Under the pieces are notes generated by a model. That model searched no databases, had not been told where the DNA came from, and worked only from the letters and a program-made list of their open reading frames with translations. Both the position numbers and the translations under genes were made by a program. Below are positions 1 to 5,461 of a stretch of 7,948 bases of DNA, one piece after another. The stretch's first letter is position 1; each line of letters opens with the position of its first letter. This DNA comes from Tannerella sp. (lineage in GTDB: Bacteria; Bacteroidota; Bacteroidia; Bacteroidales; Tannerellaceae), in the NCBI GenBank assembly GCA_031279875.1, contig JAITHS010000220.1, forward strand, positions 1 to 7,948. The letters are read 5' to 3'.

Positions 1-5
1 TTGAG

Positions 6-58
6 ATGACGGTACCAAGAACCCTTGCAGTGGTTTTAAACCCTGCAAGCGGTTTGGA
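6..58 (+). repeat. Left arm of a ~53-bp inverted repeat, itself a hairpin
   Basis: This stretch matches the reverse complement of 437-491 at roughly 87 per cent, with one single-base gap (aligned by eye). Both arms begin ATGA(C/T)GGTACC and contain the block CCCTTGCAGTGGTTT followed by ACCCTGCAAGCGGTTTG. Each arm is also internally symmetrical: CTTGCAG (24-30) pairs with CTGCAAG (43-49), and GGTTT pairs with AAACC inside it, giving a stem of about 12 bp with little loop. The pair could be the ends of a small non-autonomous element, or two opposite copies of a dispersed palindromic repeat. Confidence 0.7.
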
Positions 59-92
59 GCTTACGTCCGTCATTATAAGCGTCGGCGCAATC

Positions 93-183
93 AAGTGTCG
101 TCCCATGCGGGACTACTGTTGATATGACTCTTCTCTCCGGAGACTAAAGTCACCGGTTAATAAAGTGTCGTCCCTGCGGGACT
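93..183 (+). repeat. Two copies of a 21-22-bp palindromic repeat
   Basis: AAGTGTCGTCCC followed by (A)TGCGGGACT occurs at 93-114 and again at 163-183, identical except for one inserted A in the loop of the first copy. The core is a hairpin with GTCCC pairing with GGGAC. The 48 bases between the copies include the perfect palindrome TCTCCGGAGA (134-143). This is the look of dispersed REP-type intergenic palindromes. With only two copies and an internally palindromic unit it is not a convincing CRISPR array. Confidence 0.65.
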
Positions 184-240
184 GCGAACGCCCTGTACGT
201 TAACATCCTCGTAATAATGTAGTTAAGTAAAAAAACGTAA

Positions 241-299
241 TTGGTAGAAACGAAGCAATCCGTAAGGAAAAGGCACGCTGGATTGCTTCCATAACCAAC
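241..299. repeat. Long hairpin with 10-bp perfect stem
   Basis: GAAGCAATCC (252-261) pairs perfectly with GGATTGCTTC (280-289) around an 18-base loop. Outside the stem TTGGT (241-245) can pair with ACCAA (295-299) after a small internal loop, so the whole element spans about 59 bases. The words GCAATCC and GGATTGC recall the widespread bacterial intergenic palindromes whose ends read CGTCATTGCGAG, but here the outer part has diverged, so that link is inference. A partial second copy, ATTGGTAGAAGCAAT, lies at 552-566. No T-run follows, so it is not an obvious intrinsic terminator. Confidence 0.6.
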
Positions 300-436
300 T
301 GACGTCACTGGATGTATCTTCCCAATACAGAAAGAGTACACACAGTGTACAGGAAGTCCGGACGAAAAAATGACCGAAAAAGCAGATGTTTTAAAGATTT
401 ATTAACAATGACGTGGTACCGTTTGCTTTCTGCTTT

Positions 437-491
437 CTGCAAACCGCTTGCAGGGTTCTTAAACCACTGCAAGGGTTTAGGGTACCATCAT
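437..491 (-). repeat. Right arm of the ~53-bp inverted repeat
   Basis: Reverse-complement partner of 6-58. CTTGCAG (447-453) and CTGCAAG (467-473) form the internal stem, and the GGTACC near the outer end (481-486) corresponds to GGTACC at 11-16 in the left arm. The two arms enclose about 380 bases with no plausible gene. A further ATGACG-GGTACC word at 409-420, on the inner side, and ATGACGGTAC at 527-536 show that this motif recurs through the region. Confidence 0.7.
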
Positions 492-520
492 TACTTATCG
501 TTTGGTGCTACCATTCCTGC

Positions 521-558
521 TACCAATGACGGTACGTACATGGCATTTATTATTGGTA
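521..558. repeat. Inverted pair TACCAAT / ATTGGTA
   Basis: TACCAAT (521-527) and ATTGGTA (552-558) are perfect inverted copies separated by 24 bases that include ATGACGGTAC, a word also found in the left arm at 6-15. ATTGGTAGAAGCAAT (552-566) is a shortened version of sequence at 240-259 in the large hairpin. It is best read as one more degenerate member of the local repeat family. Confidence 0.45.
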
Positions 559-632
559 GAAGCAATAAACGGAAATATTCGACAGTCCGTTACGGCAGCT
601 AATCAGGGAAACTTCATTTTTTATCTTATGTG

Positions 633-664
633 TTTGGAAATTTCGTAATTTTTATCTACTTTTG
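633..664 (+). promoter_or_regulatory. Bacteroidetes-type promoter for the ATPase-nuclease gene
   Basis: A -33 box TTTG (633-636) is followed after 20 bases by TACTTTTG (657-664), an exact match to the Bacteroidetes -7 consensus TAnnTTTG. The predicted transcript start, near 671, falls at the beginning of the AT-rich tandem repeat and would give a leader of about 36 bases before the ATG at 707. The promoter assignment rests on motif and spacing only. Confidence 0.7.
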
Positions 665-668
665 CACA

Positions 669-705
669 TCGTAATTTTTAATTCGTAATTTTTAATTCGT
701 AATTA
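669..705 (+). repeat. 14-bp tandem repeat in the 5' leader
   Basis: TCGTAATTTTTAAT occurs at 669-682 and 683-696, followed by a partial third unit TCGTAATTA (697-705) ending immediately before the ATG at 707. A related copy, TCGTAATTTTTAT, sits upstream at 643-655 on the other side of the -7 element. The array would form almost the whole untranslated leader. Its unit number could vary by slippage, which would alter promoter-to-start spacing but not reading frame. Confidence 0.8.
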
Positions 706-706
706 T

Positions 707-2263
707 ATGAGATATTTCAACATAGCAGGTCCTTGTTTCCAAAAAATACACTATATGATACCTGCACAGGATCGCTTGCAGGGCGTAGAGCAATTGATTG
801 ATATGCAACAATATTTTGTTATTCACGCGGCACGGCAAAGCGGCAAAACTACTTTCTTAAAGGATTTTACAGACAGATTAAATGAAGGCAATAAATATTA
901 TTGCCTCTATTGTTCGCTCGAAAGTTTACAGGAAATAACCGATCCGAAAGAAGGGATTCCGCAGGTTGTCAATCGGGTAGGCGAGGCGCTTACATTGTAT
1001 AAGTTGCCTTATGCAGAGAAATTTGCAGCAGAAGCAAATTTCTCCGATTTTTCAGGCGTTTTGAAATCAGAACTTTCAAAATACTGCGCTATGATAGACC
1101 GTCCGCTCGTTGTGCTGTTCGACGAAGCAGACTGTTTGAGTAACGGCATGTTGATAACATTTTTGCGCCAACTGCGCAACGGATATATCGACCGCAACGC
1201 CGCTCCTTTTGTGCAGTCAATCGCGCTTGTCGGAATGCGTAATATTCGTGATTATAAGGTACTTATCCGCAGCGAGCGCGAAACACTCGGATCAGCAAGT
1301 CCGTTTAATATTGTTGCCGAAACAATGACTTTATCCAATTTCACAAAAGAAGAAGTTAGGGCGCTTTACTCCCAGCACGCCGCCGAAACAGGTCAAAAAT
1401 TTGACGATGACGCCATTGATTTTATCTGTCAACAAACCTGTGGACAGCCATGGTTAGTTAATGCTGTGGCGCGGGAAGTTATTGTAAAAAAATTGAGATT
1501 CGATTATTCAAAACCCGTTACTGTCGCCCTTTGCGAGCAGGCAATTCAAACAATCATTCTGCGCCGCGACACGCATATCGACTCGTTTTTGGAACGGCTC
1601 AAAGAAGAACGTGTGCGCAGCGTGATTGAGCAGATGATTATGGGCGAAAGCGACATTGCCAGGTTGTCAGACGATTTTGAATATGTGCGCGATTTGGGTT
1701 TGATAAAAGAAGAAAACAAAAAAATCATCCCCGCCAACCCTGTTTATGCAGAAGTGATTGTGCGCACGTTGAATTACGACTTGCAACACAAAATATCAAG
1801 CGACACTCCTGACGTGGAGATGCCCCGCTACATTAAAAACGGCAAAATCGATATGCACTTTCTGATGACCGAATTTCAGCAGTTTTGGCGCATGAACAGC
1901 GGTTTTTGGACAGATATGGTCAGATATAAGGAAGCCGCGCCGCATCTTGTGTTGATGGCATTCCTTCAACGTGTTGTAAACGGCGGCGGACAAATTTTGC
2001 GCGAATTTGCTATTGATTCGGGCAGAACCGATTTGGGGATTGTGTACGACGGCATTACTTATCCCGTTGAGGTGAAGATTTGGAAAGGTGAACAATACTA
2101 CCAAAACGGCCTAACACAAACGGCTCGCTACATTGACGGACTTGGCTGTAACGAAGGCGTCCTTGCTATAGTAAATCGCAGCAAGGCACTTTCGTGGGAC
2201 GAAAAAATATATCAAAAAACCGAAACCGTCAACGGCAAAACCATTCTTGTATATGGCATGTAA
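707..2263 (+). CDS. AAA-type ATPase fused to a PD-(D/E)XK nuclease-like domain
   Basis: A predicted cytoplasmic 518-aa protein with a P-loop ATPase half and a nuclease-like tail. A Walker A-type loop AARQSGKTT lies at residues 41-49 (alanine replaces the usual first glycine, as I recall for this family), and a hydrophobic strand with Walker B acidic residues, LVVLFDEAD, at 134-142. SIALVGMRNIRDYK (171-184) sits where a sensor strand is expected. NFTKEEV (211-217), GQPWLVNA (246-253) and RRDTHIDSFLERL (from 286) are hallmarks of the AAA-like 'ATP-binding protein' family common in Bacteroidota. Residues about 425-518 carry TDLGIVY then PVEVKIWKG; Asp442 and Glu455-x-Lys457 form a PD-(D/E)XK core. 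The ATG follows a tandem repeat and a good promoter; no Shine-Dalgarno sequence is evident. Near-identical AT-rich 12-mers touch both ends. The biological role of this family is not established; DNA cleavage or repair, mobility or defence are possibilities only. Confidence 0.88.
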   Translation: MRYFNIAGPCFQKIHYMIPAQDRLQGVEQLIDMQQYFVIHAARQSGKTTFLKDFTDRLNEGNKYYCLYCSLESLQEITDPKEGIPQVVNRVGEALTLYKLPYAEKFAAEANFSDFSGVLKSELSKYCAMIDRPLVVLFDEADCLSNGMLITFLRQLRNGYIDRNAAPFVQSIALVGMRNIRDYKVLIRSERETLGSASPFNIVAETMTLSNFTKEEVRALYSQHAAETGQKFDDDAIDFICQQTCGQPWLVNAVAREVIVKKLRFDYSKPVTVALCEQAIQTIILRRDTHIDSFLERLKEERVRSVIEQMIMGESDIARLSDDFEYVRDLGLIKEENKKIIPANPVYAEVIVRTLNYDLQHKISSDTPDVEMPRYIKNGKIDMHFLMTEFQQFWRMNSGFWTDMVRYKEAAPHLVLMAFLQRVVNGGGQILREFAIDSGRTDLGIVYDGITYPVEVKIWKGEQYYQNGLTQTARYIDGLGCNEGVLAIVNRSKALSWDEKIYQKTETVNGKTILVYGM

Positions 2264-2272
2264 TTCTTAATT
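2261..2272. repeat. 3' copy of the 12-bp repeat flanking the ATPase gene
   Basis: TAATTCTTAATT begins within the stop codon of the ATPase-nuclease gene and differs by one base from TAATTCGTAATT (693-704), which ends two bases before that gene's ATG. The same 12 bases also overlap the stop codon of the converging hydrolase gene. Low complexity makes chance a real alternative. Confidence 0.4.
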
Positions 2273-3469
2273 CATTTCATATCCGTCGCGGAGCATTGAT
2301 TCCATTTGAGTATTAAGAGATTGCAGTTCGGCAAGGTCGATGCCGGTCTTGCGCCAGCGGGCTATCGGTTCGCGAAACATTTCGGCGATAGCTTGCTCTG
2401 TCGGGGCGAGGCATTGCATGTAGCCGTCGCCGTTACGGTTGTATAACAAACTGAAATGCAGGTATTTATTGCCGTTGCCGCGAGTTATGGGATATAGTTT
2501 GCGCTTGAGCGTCAAGGCGTTGTCGCAAATTTCGGCATGACCGGGCTGTGATGATGCGGTAAATAGAGCGGGCTGTGCCTTGCCTGCTTTGACCCATAGC
2601 GGAGCCGCGATGCCAACAGGCGGATATCCGAGTATTGTCCACATCGTTGACAAGTCGGGGTTTTCGCCCGCTTTGACGCCCTGTATCACGATTGCCGACA
2701 TTGTTGATTTGCGGGGTATGAAATCCTGATCGACAGCCCATCCGGCGGCGTTTTCGGGCGAGAAACGGGCATCGCAGAGGTCGGTTTTCAGCACGGAATT
2801 ATAGAACGAGCGTGAGAGGTGGTTGAAAATCCATGTCGGTGTGAAGTCGCACATCGGCGCCTGATGAGCTATCAATTCCGAAGCGGTCTGAAAGCGAACG
2901 TAGCCTTCGCCTTTGTTGAAGCGTCCGGTGTAGGAAAAGTTGGTATAAACGAGGTATCCATGCGGGGCTATTTTGGGATCGTTGGCATCGACTTTTGTCC
3001 ACCGAAAATTGTTTACTTCGTAGTAAGCGGCGCCTCCTTCGGCATCAATAACGCCGAAATTGGCTTCAACGCCCATCGGACGCGGATAGTCGTCGAGAAA
3101 TTGCTCAAAATCGGCAAGGTTTTTACATTCTCCGAGAGCTTTATACATCATAATTCCTTCGAGATCAGCCAATTTGACGGTGTCGTCTTTAAGATTATAA
3201 GACGCCGTGTTCATAATAGCAAACCCGACGCTGTTGACGCCCGTCCACGCGGTATCGTCCTTATCGCGGCTGTTGAGCAACGCAAGCATGGCATATTTTT
3301 TGCCTTGCAGATATGCTATGCGGTTGTTTTCATCGTCGGTATCGCGATTTTTCCACAACAGCGGGCGTCCGTCGGATGTTACCTTACCGGTAAAAATTGC
3401 CGAAGTGCAGGCGGCGAGTTTCACCGTAAAGGCGAGCAGTAAAAGTCCCGAAATAAATAGTCTGTTCAT
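2267..3469 (-). CDS. Exported Ntn-type linear amide C-N hydrolase (C45/choloylglycine hydrolase-like)
   Basis: A 400-aa protein predicted to hydrolyse an amide bond outside the cytoplasm; the substrate is unknown. Residues 1-20 are a signal peptide (hydrophobic run LFISGLLLLAFTV, then KLAA). Cys21, the first residue after predicted cleavage, starts the motif CTSAIFTGKVTSDG, with N-R-D at 41-43; this is the layout of N-terminal nucleophile hydrolases, where the freed cysteine is the catalyst. GVNSVGFAIMN (77-87), NFGVIDAEGGAAYYEVN (137-153) and Asn177 in a YTNF motif agree with the C45 and choloylglycine hydrolase folds. LAAC also fits a lipobox, so the protein might instead be lipidated on the same cysteine. 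Its 3' end meets the ATPase gene with a 3-bp gap and no visible terminator. It is divergent from the GH17 gene. The family call is strong; calling it a bile salt hydrolase or penicillin acylase would be unsupported. Confidence 0.82.
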   Translation of the reverse strand: MNRLFISGLLLLAFTVKLAACTSAIFTGKVTSDGRPLLWKNRDTDDENNRIAYLQGKKYAMLALLNSRDKDDTAWTGVNSVGFAIMNTASYNLKDDTVKLADLEGIMMYKALGECKNLADFEQFLDDYPRPMGVEANFGVIDAEGGAAYYEVNNFRWTKVDANDPKIAPHGYLVYTNFSYTGRFNKGEGYVRFQTASELIAHQAPMCDFTPTWIFNHLSRSFYNSVLKTDLCDARFSPENAAGWAVDQDFIPRKSTMSAIVIQGVKAGENPDLSTMWTILGYPPVGIAAPLWVKAGKAQPALFTASSQPGHAEICDNALTLKRKLYPITRGNGNKYLHFSLLYNRNGDGYMQCLAPTEQAIAEMFREPIARWRKTGIDLAELQSLNTQMESMLRDGYEMN

Positions 3470-3486
3470 TTGTTGAAATTTTTTTG

Positions 3487-3494
3487 CAAAAGTA
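3487..3494 (-). promoter_or_regulatory. -7 element of the hydrolase promoter
   Basis: Read on the minus strand this is TACTTTTG, an exact TAnnTTTG match. The likely transcript start is only about a dozen bases before the ATG (complement of 3467-3469), so the leader is very short. I see no good TTTG -33 box at the expected distance, which would fall around 3514-3518, so activity may depend on a regulator. Confidence 0.55.
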
Positions 3495-3497
3495 ATG

Positions 3498-3513
3498 ATT
3501 TTTCTCGAAAAAT
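3498..3513. promoter_or_regulatory. 16-bp dyad between divergent promoters (operator candidate)
   Basis: ATTTTTC (3498-3504) and GAAAAAT (3507-3513) are perfect inverted arms around the central bases TC. The centre (3505.5) is within one base of the midpoint between the two opposing -7 elements (3506.5), and the dyad occupies the spacer of both promoters. A repressor or activator bound here could control the hydrolase and the GH17 gene together. The site is AT-rich and short, so it may be coincidental. Confidence 0.4.
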
Positions 3514-3518
3514 GTTAT

Positions 3519-3526
3519 TATCTTTG
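3519..3526 (+). promoter_or_regulatory. -7 element of the GH17 gene promoter
   Basis: TATCTTTG matches TAnnTTTG exactly. The predicted transcript start near 3533 gives a leader of about 25 bases to the ATG at 3558. The expected -33 position (about 3495-3499) has no TTTG and overlaps the region of the opposing promoter. Confidence 0.55.
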
Positions 3527-3557
3527 CATTATGTTTCATTAATAAAATTATAAGACT

Positions 3558-5339
3558 ATGTTTAAAGAATTATCTATCAGAGTGTTATGTGTAGCGTCAA
3601 TGCTGGCGCTCAGCACAATAGTCGGCAAGGCTGCCGACCCTCAAATAATTATTGATTATCTGCCGCAGATTGGTAAGGCAGGTATGGCTGAAGGGCGCGT
3701 TATATGGGACGGCCTTAACGCTTCAAACGCATCGCAATATGCTGTTATTGCGATGATTAGCGCTACTTGGGATGGCGGTGGCGACGATTATGTCAAACCT
3801 ACTTATGACAATTATCTGACGCCGGTTAATGCTAACGGTTATTTCAAAGTAAATTTGATTCAACAAGTATCCGATTATAACCATGACAAGTCGCATTATT
3901 TCTTTGTCCGAAAGTCGGATTTCAACGGCGTAAGCGGCGAATCGCTCAAAGTATCCACAATGGCGGGCAGGTATCTTTGCCGAAAAATTGACGTTTCTCG
4001 TACCGAATTTTGGGCAAATATTATTTTGCCGCCAACGCCGAGTATTCGCCCCAGTCTTGTAGCACCCGGCACGGAGATAACGCTGACGTGCGAGTCGGGT
4101 TCTCATGTACATTATACTGTCGATGGCTCCGACCCTGCGCTGTCGACAACTATCGTTGCTCCCATTTCGTCGGTTAAAGTAACAATGCCGCAAACGGGTT
4201 TCCTGTTAATCAAGACATTAACTCAAAAAGGTACGCAGGGCAGCAAGATGGAATCTTATCTCTATCTTCCGAAAGAAACATACGACAGGGAGAAAAAATT
4301 ATGGGGTTTAAACGTATCTCTGGCGCTAAACGGCGAGCAGTTCGGTCATAATCTCTCCGAAGCGTTGACGCGACAAAGAATGGGATGGGTCAAACCGTTT
4401 GCATCATGGATTCGTACTTTCGGAACGGTAGGCAACGGCTTGCAGTATATCCCGAAAATTGCTGACGAAATGTCGCTCAAACTGATACAGGGCGTTTACA
4501 TCACAAACGACGAGGTTAACAACAGGGCGCAACTTGCTGGTTTGAGACAGATTCTTGCTTCGGGCGCCAAAATATCTCTTCTGACGGTTGCCAATGAACC
4601 CACAGTGATAAACGTTCCTCCCGAAACCGTTGCAGCATATATTGATTCTGCGCGTAAAATATTGAAAGAGAGGAATTTATTTATACCTGTCGGCAGTGCC
4701 GATATCTACGGAGCAAACTGGGATCCGTTAGTTCTCAACAAAATCGACGTTGTTGTGCTCAACTTTTATCCCTCAACATGGGATGGAACGTCGGAAGCGC
4801 AAATGTTTACGACTTTGAAAAACAGTTATAATCAGGCACTTGCAACATTCTCGACAAAATTTGTTATGATAGGTGAAACCGGTACACCGCATCACGGAGC
4901 GCCTTATATTCCGCCGCAAACAAGCGTTACTCAAACGCCTTCGACAACTAAATATGCTAACTATCTGAACAATTTCAAACGCTGGACGCATGACGACGGG
5001 ATAGCAGGACTATGGTTTTCGGCATTTGACGAGCCTTGTAAAGCGCAGGGAGGCAATGAAATAGAGAAATATTTCGGTTTGATGAACGGTAGCGGTACTA
5101 TATATGATTTTGTAAAACCTCTTTTTAATGAACCTGTTGAGAACAAATCGGGATTACCGTATCCAAATCCGTCGGACGGGATCATCAATCTTCCGTCGGT
5201 TACGGCTTACAGCGTTTATTCATTGATGGGCAAGAAAATTATGTCGTCCGTCGGTGATAATGTTGATGTATCGTCATTGCCGTCGGGCATTTATATGCTG
5301 CAATATGAAGAGCAACTGCATAAGATAATTAAGAAGTGA
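3558..5339 (+). CDS. T9SS-exported GH17-type beta-1,3-glucanase-like glycosidase
   Basis: A 593-aa multidomain secreted enzyme. Residues 1-25 form a signal peptide ending GKA. Residues about 27-150 are an unassigned module with conserved-looking aromatic and KPTYDNYLTP segments. Residues about 158-236 resemble the chitobiase C-terminal/Fn3-associated domain, with YTVDGSDP at 186-193. Residues about 248-525 look like a GH17 (beta/alpha)8 catalytic domain: SWIRTFGT near its start, TVANEPT with Glu347 as the likely acid/base, NFYPSTWDG, IGETGTP with Glu440 as the likely nucleophile, then WFSAFDEPCK and the FGLMN end motif typical of GH17. Residues 532-593 (PYPNPSDG, VYSLMGKKI, SSLPSGIYML, terminal KIIKK) form a type A T9SS sorting domain. 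Known GH17 enzymes cut beta-1,3-glucans such as laminarin or callose, so a fungal, algal or plant glucan is the likely target. The usual GNE is ANE here. It has its own promoter and is divergent from the hydrolase gene. Confidence 0.82.
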   Translation: MFKELSIRVLCVASMLALSTIVGKAADPQIIIDYLPQIGKAGMAEGRVIWDGLNASNASQYAVIAMISATWDGGGDDYVKPTYDNYLTPVNANGYFKVNLIQQVSDYNHDKSHYFFVRKSDFNGVSGESLKVSTMAGRYLCRKIDVSRTEFWANIILPPTPSIRPSLVAPGTEITLTCESGSHVHYTVDGSDPALSTTIVAPISSVKVTMPQTGFLLIKTLTQKGTQGSKMESYLYLPKETYDREKKLWGLNVSLALNGEQFGHNLSEALTRQRMGWVKPFASWIRTFGTVGNGLQYIPKIADEMSLKLIQGVYITNDEVNNRAQLAGLRQILASGAKISLLTVANEPTVINVPPETVAAYIDSARKILKERNLFIPVGSADIYGANWDPLVLNKIDVVVLNFYPSTWDGTSEAQMFTTLKNSYNQALATFSTKFVMIGETGTPHHGAPYIPPQTSVTQTPSTTKYANYLNNFKRWTHDDGIAGLWFSAFDEPCKAQGGNEIEKYFGLMNGSGTIYDFVKPLFNEPVENKSGLPYPNPSDGIINLPSVTAYSVYSLMGKKIMSSVGDNVDVSSLPSGIYMLQYEEQLHKIIKK

Positions 5340-5344
5340 GAAGA

Positions 5345-5363
5345 GTTGTCGCCTTACGACAAC
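5345..5363. terminator. Hairpin after the GH17 gene (weak terminator candidate)
   Basis: GTTGTCG (5345-5351) and CGACAAC (5357-5363) are perfect 7-bp arms around the loop CCTTA, starting 6 bases after the GH17 stop codon. The position suits transcript ending or mRNA 3'-end protection, and the next promoter begins only 42 bases on. No T-run follows the stem, so a classical intrinsic terminator is not shown. Confidence 0.4.
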
Positions 5364-5404
5364 AACGGCATCGACATGAAGATTTTGATTTCTTCTTTCT
5401 CGCA

Positions 5405-5436
5405 TTTGGAAATCTCATGATTTTCATGTATTTTTG
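5405..5436 (+). promoter_or_regulatory. Consensus promoter of hisGD
   Basis: TTTG (5405-5408), a 20-base spacer, then TATTTTTG (5429-5436): both boxes of the Bacteroidetes primary sigma promoter at ideal spacing. Transcription would begin near 5443, leaving a leader of about 19 bases. This is too short for a histidine leader peptide or attenuator, so any feedback here is probably on enzyme activity or through another mechanism. Confidence 0.75.
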
Positions 5437-5461
5437 CAGTCGTTTTTAAAGAAAAAAATAT

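Larger units (their letters stand above)
1..632. other. Repeat-rich intergenic region with no convincing gene
   Basis: No open frame here resembles a known protein. The longest plus-strand frame (312-602) and a minus-strand frame (150-341) both run straight through palindromes and inverted repeats, have low-complexity basic translations and lack a recognisable promoter. What the stretch does contain is a series of repeats listed separately: inverted arms at 6-58 and 437-491, a duplicated palindrome at 93-114 and 163-183, a hairpin at 252-289, and an inverted pair at 521-558. Small perfect palindromes also occur, such as TCTCCGGAGA (134-143), TGACGTCA (300-307) and GTACAC/GTGTAC arms (336-350). 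I saw no tRNA-like cloverleaf and no rRNA. Part could be transcribed as a structured RNA, but nothing in the sequence demonstrates this. Confidence 0.6.

Noticed and set aside
93..183. Possible two-repeat CRISPR remnant
   Set aside because: There are only two units, the unit is itself a tight palindrome, no leader or cas gene is seen, and the rest of the region is full of other palindromes.
150..341. 63-codon minus-strand open frame
   Set aside because: It covers one palindrome copy and the large hairpin and shows no family resemblance.
312..602. 96-codon plus-strand open frame
   Set aside because: It crosses the right inverted arm and other palindromes, has a basic low-complexity translation with no recognisable motif, and has no promoter; a chance frame in repeat DNA is more likely.
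2264..2266. Bidirectional terminator between the converging genes
   Set aside because: Only three bases separate the stop codons and no stem-loop with T-runs is visible around them.
2819..3442. 207-codon plus-strand frame opposite the hydrolase
   Set aside because: It lies wholly antisense to a gene with clear family motifs and signal peptide; its translation has no recognisable features.
3723..4193. 156-codon minus-strand frame inside the GH17 gene
   Set aside because: It is antisense to a convincing coding region and is rich in arginine and cysteine, as expected of a shadow frame.
5443..5461. Histidine leader peptide or attenuator before hisG
   Set aside because: The predicted leader is only about 19 bases, with no His codon run or alternative hairpins.
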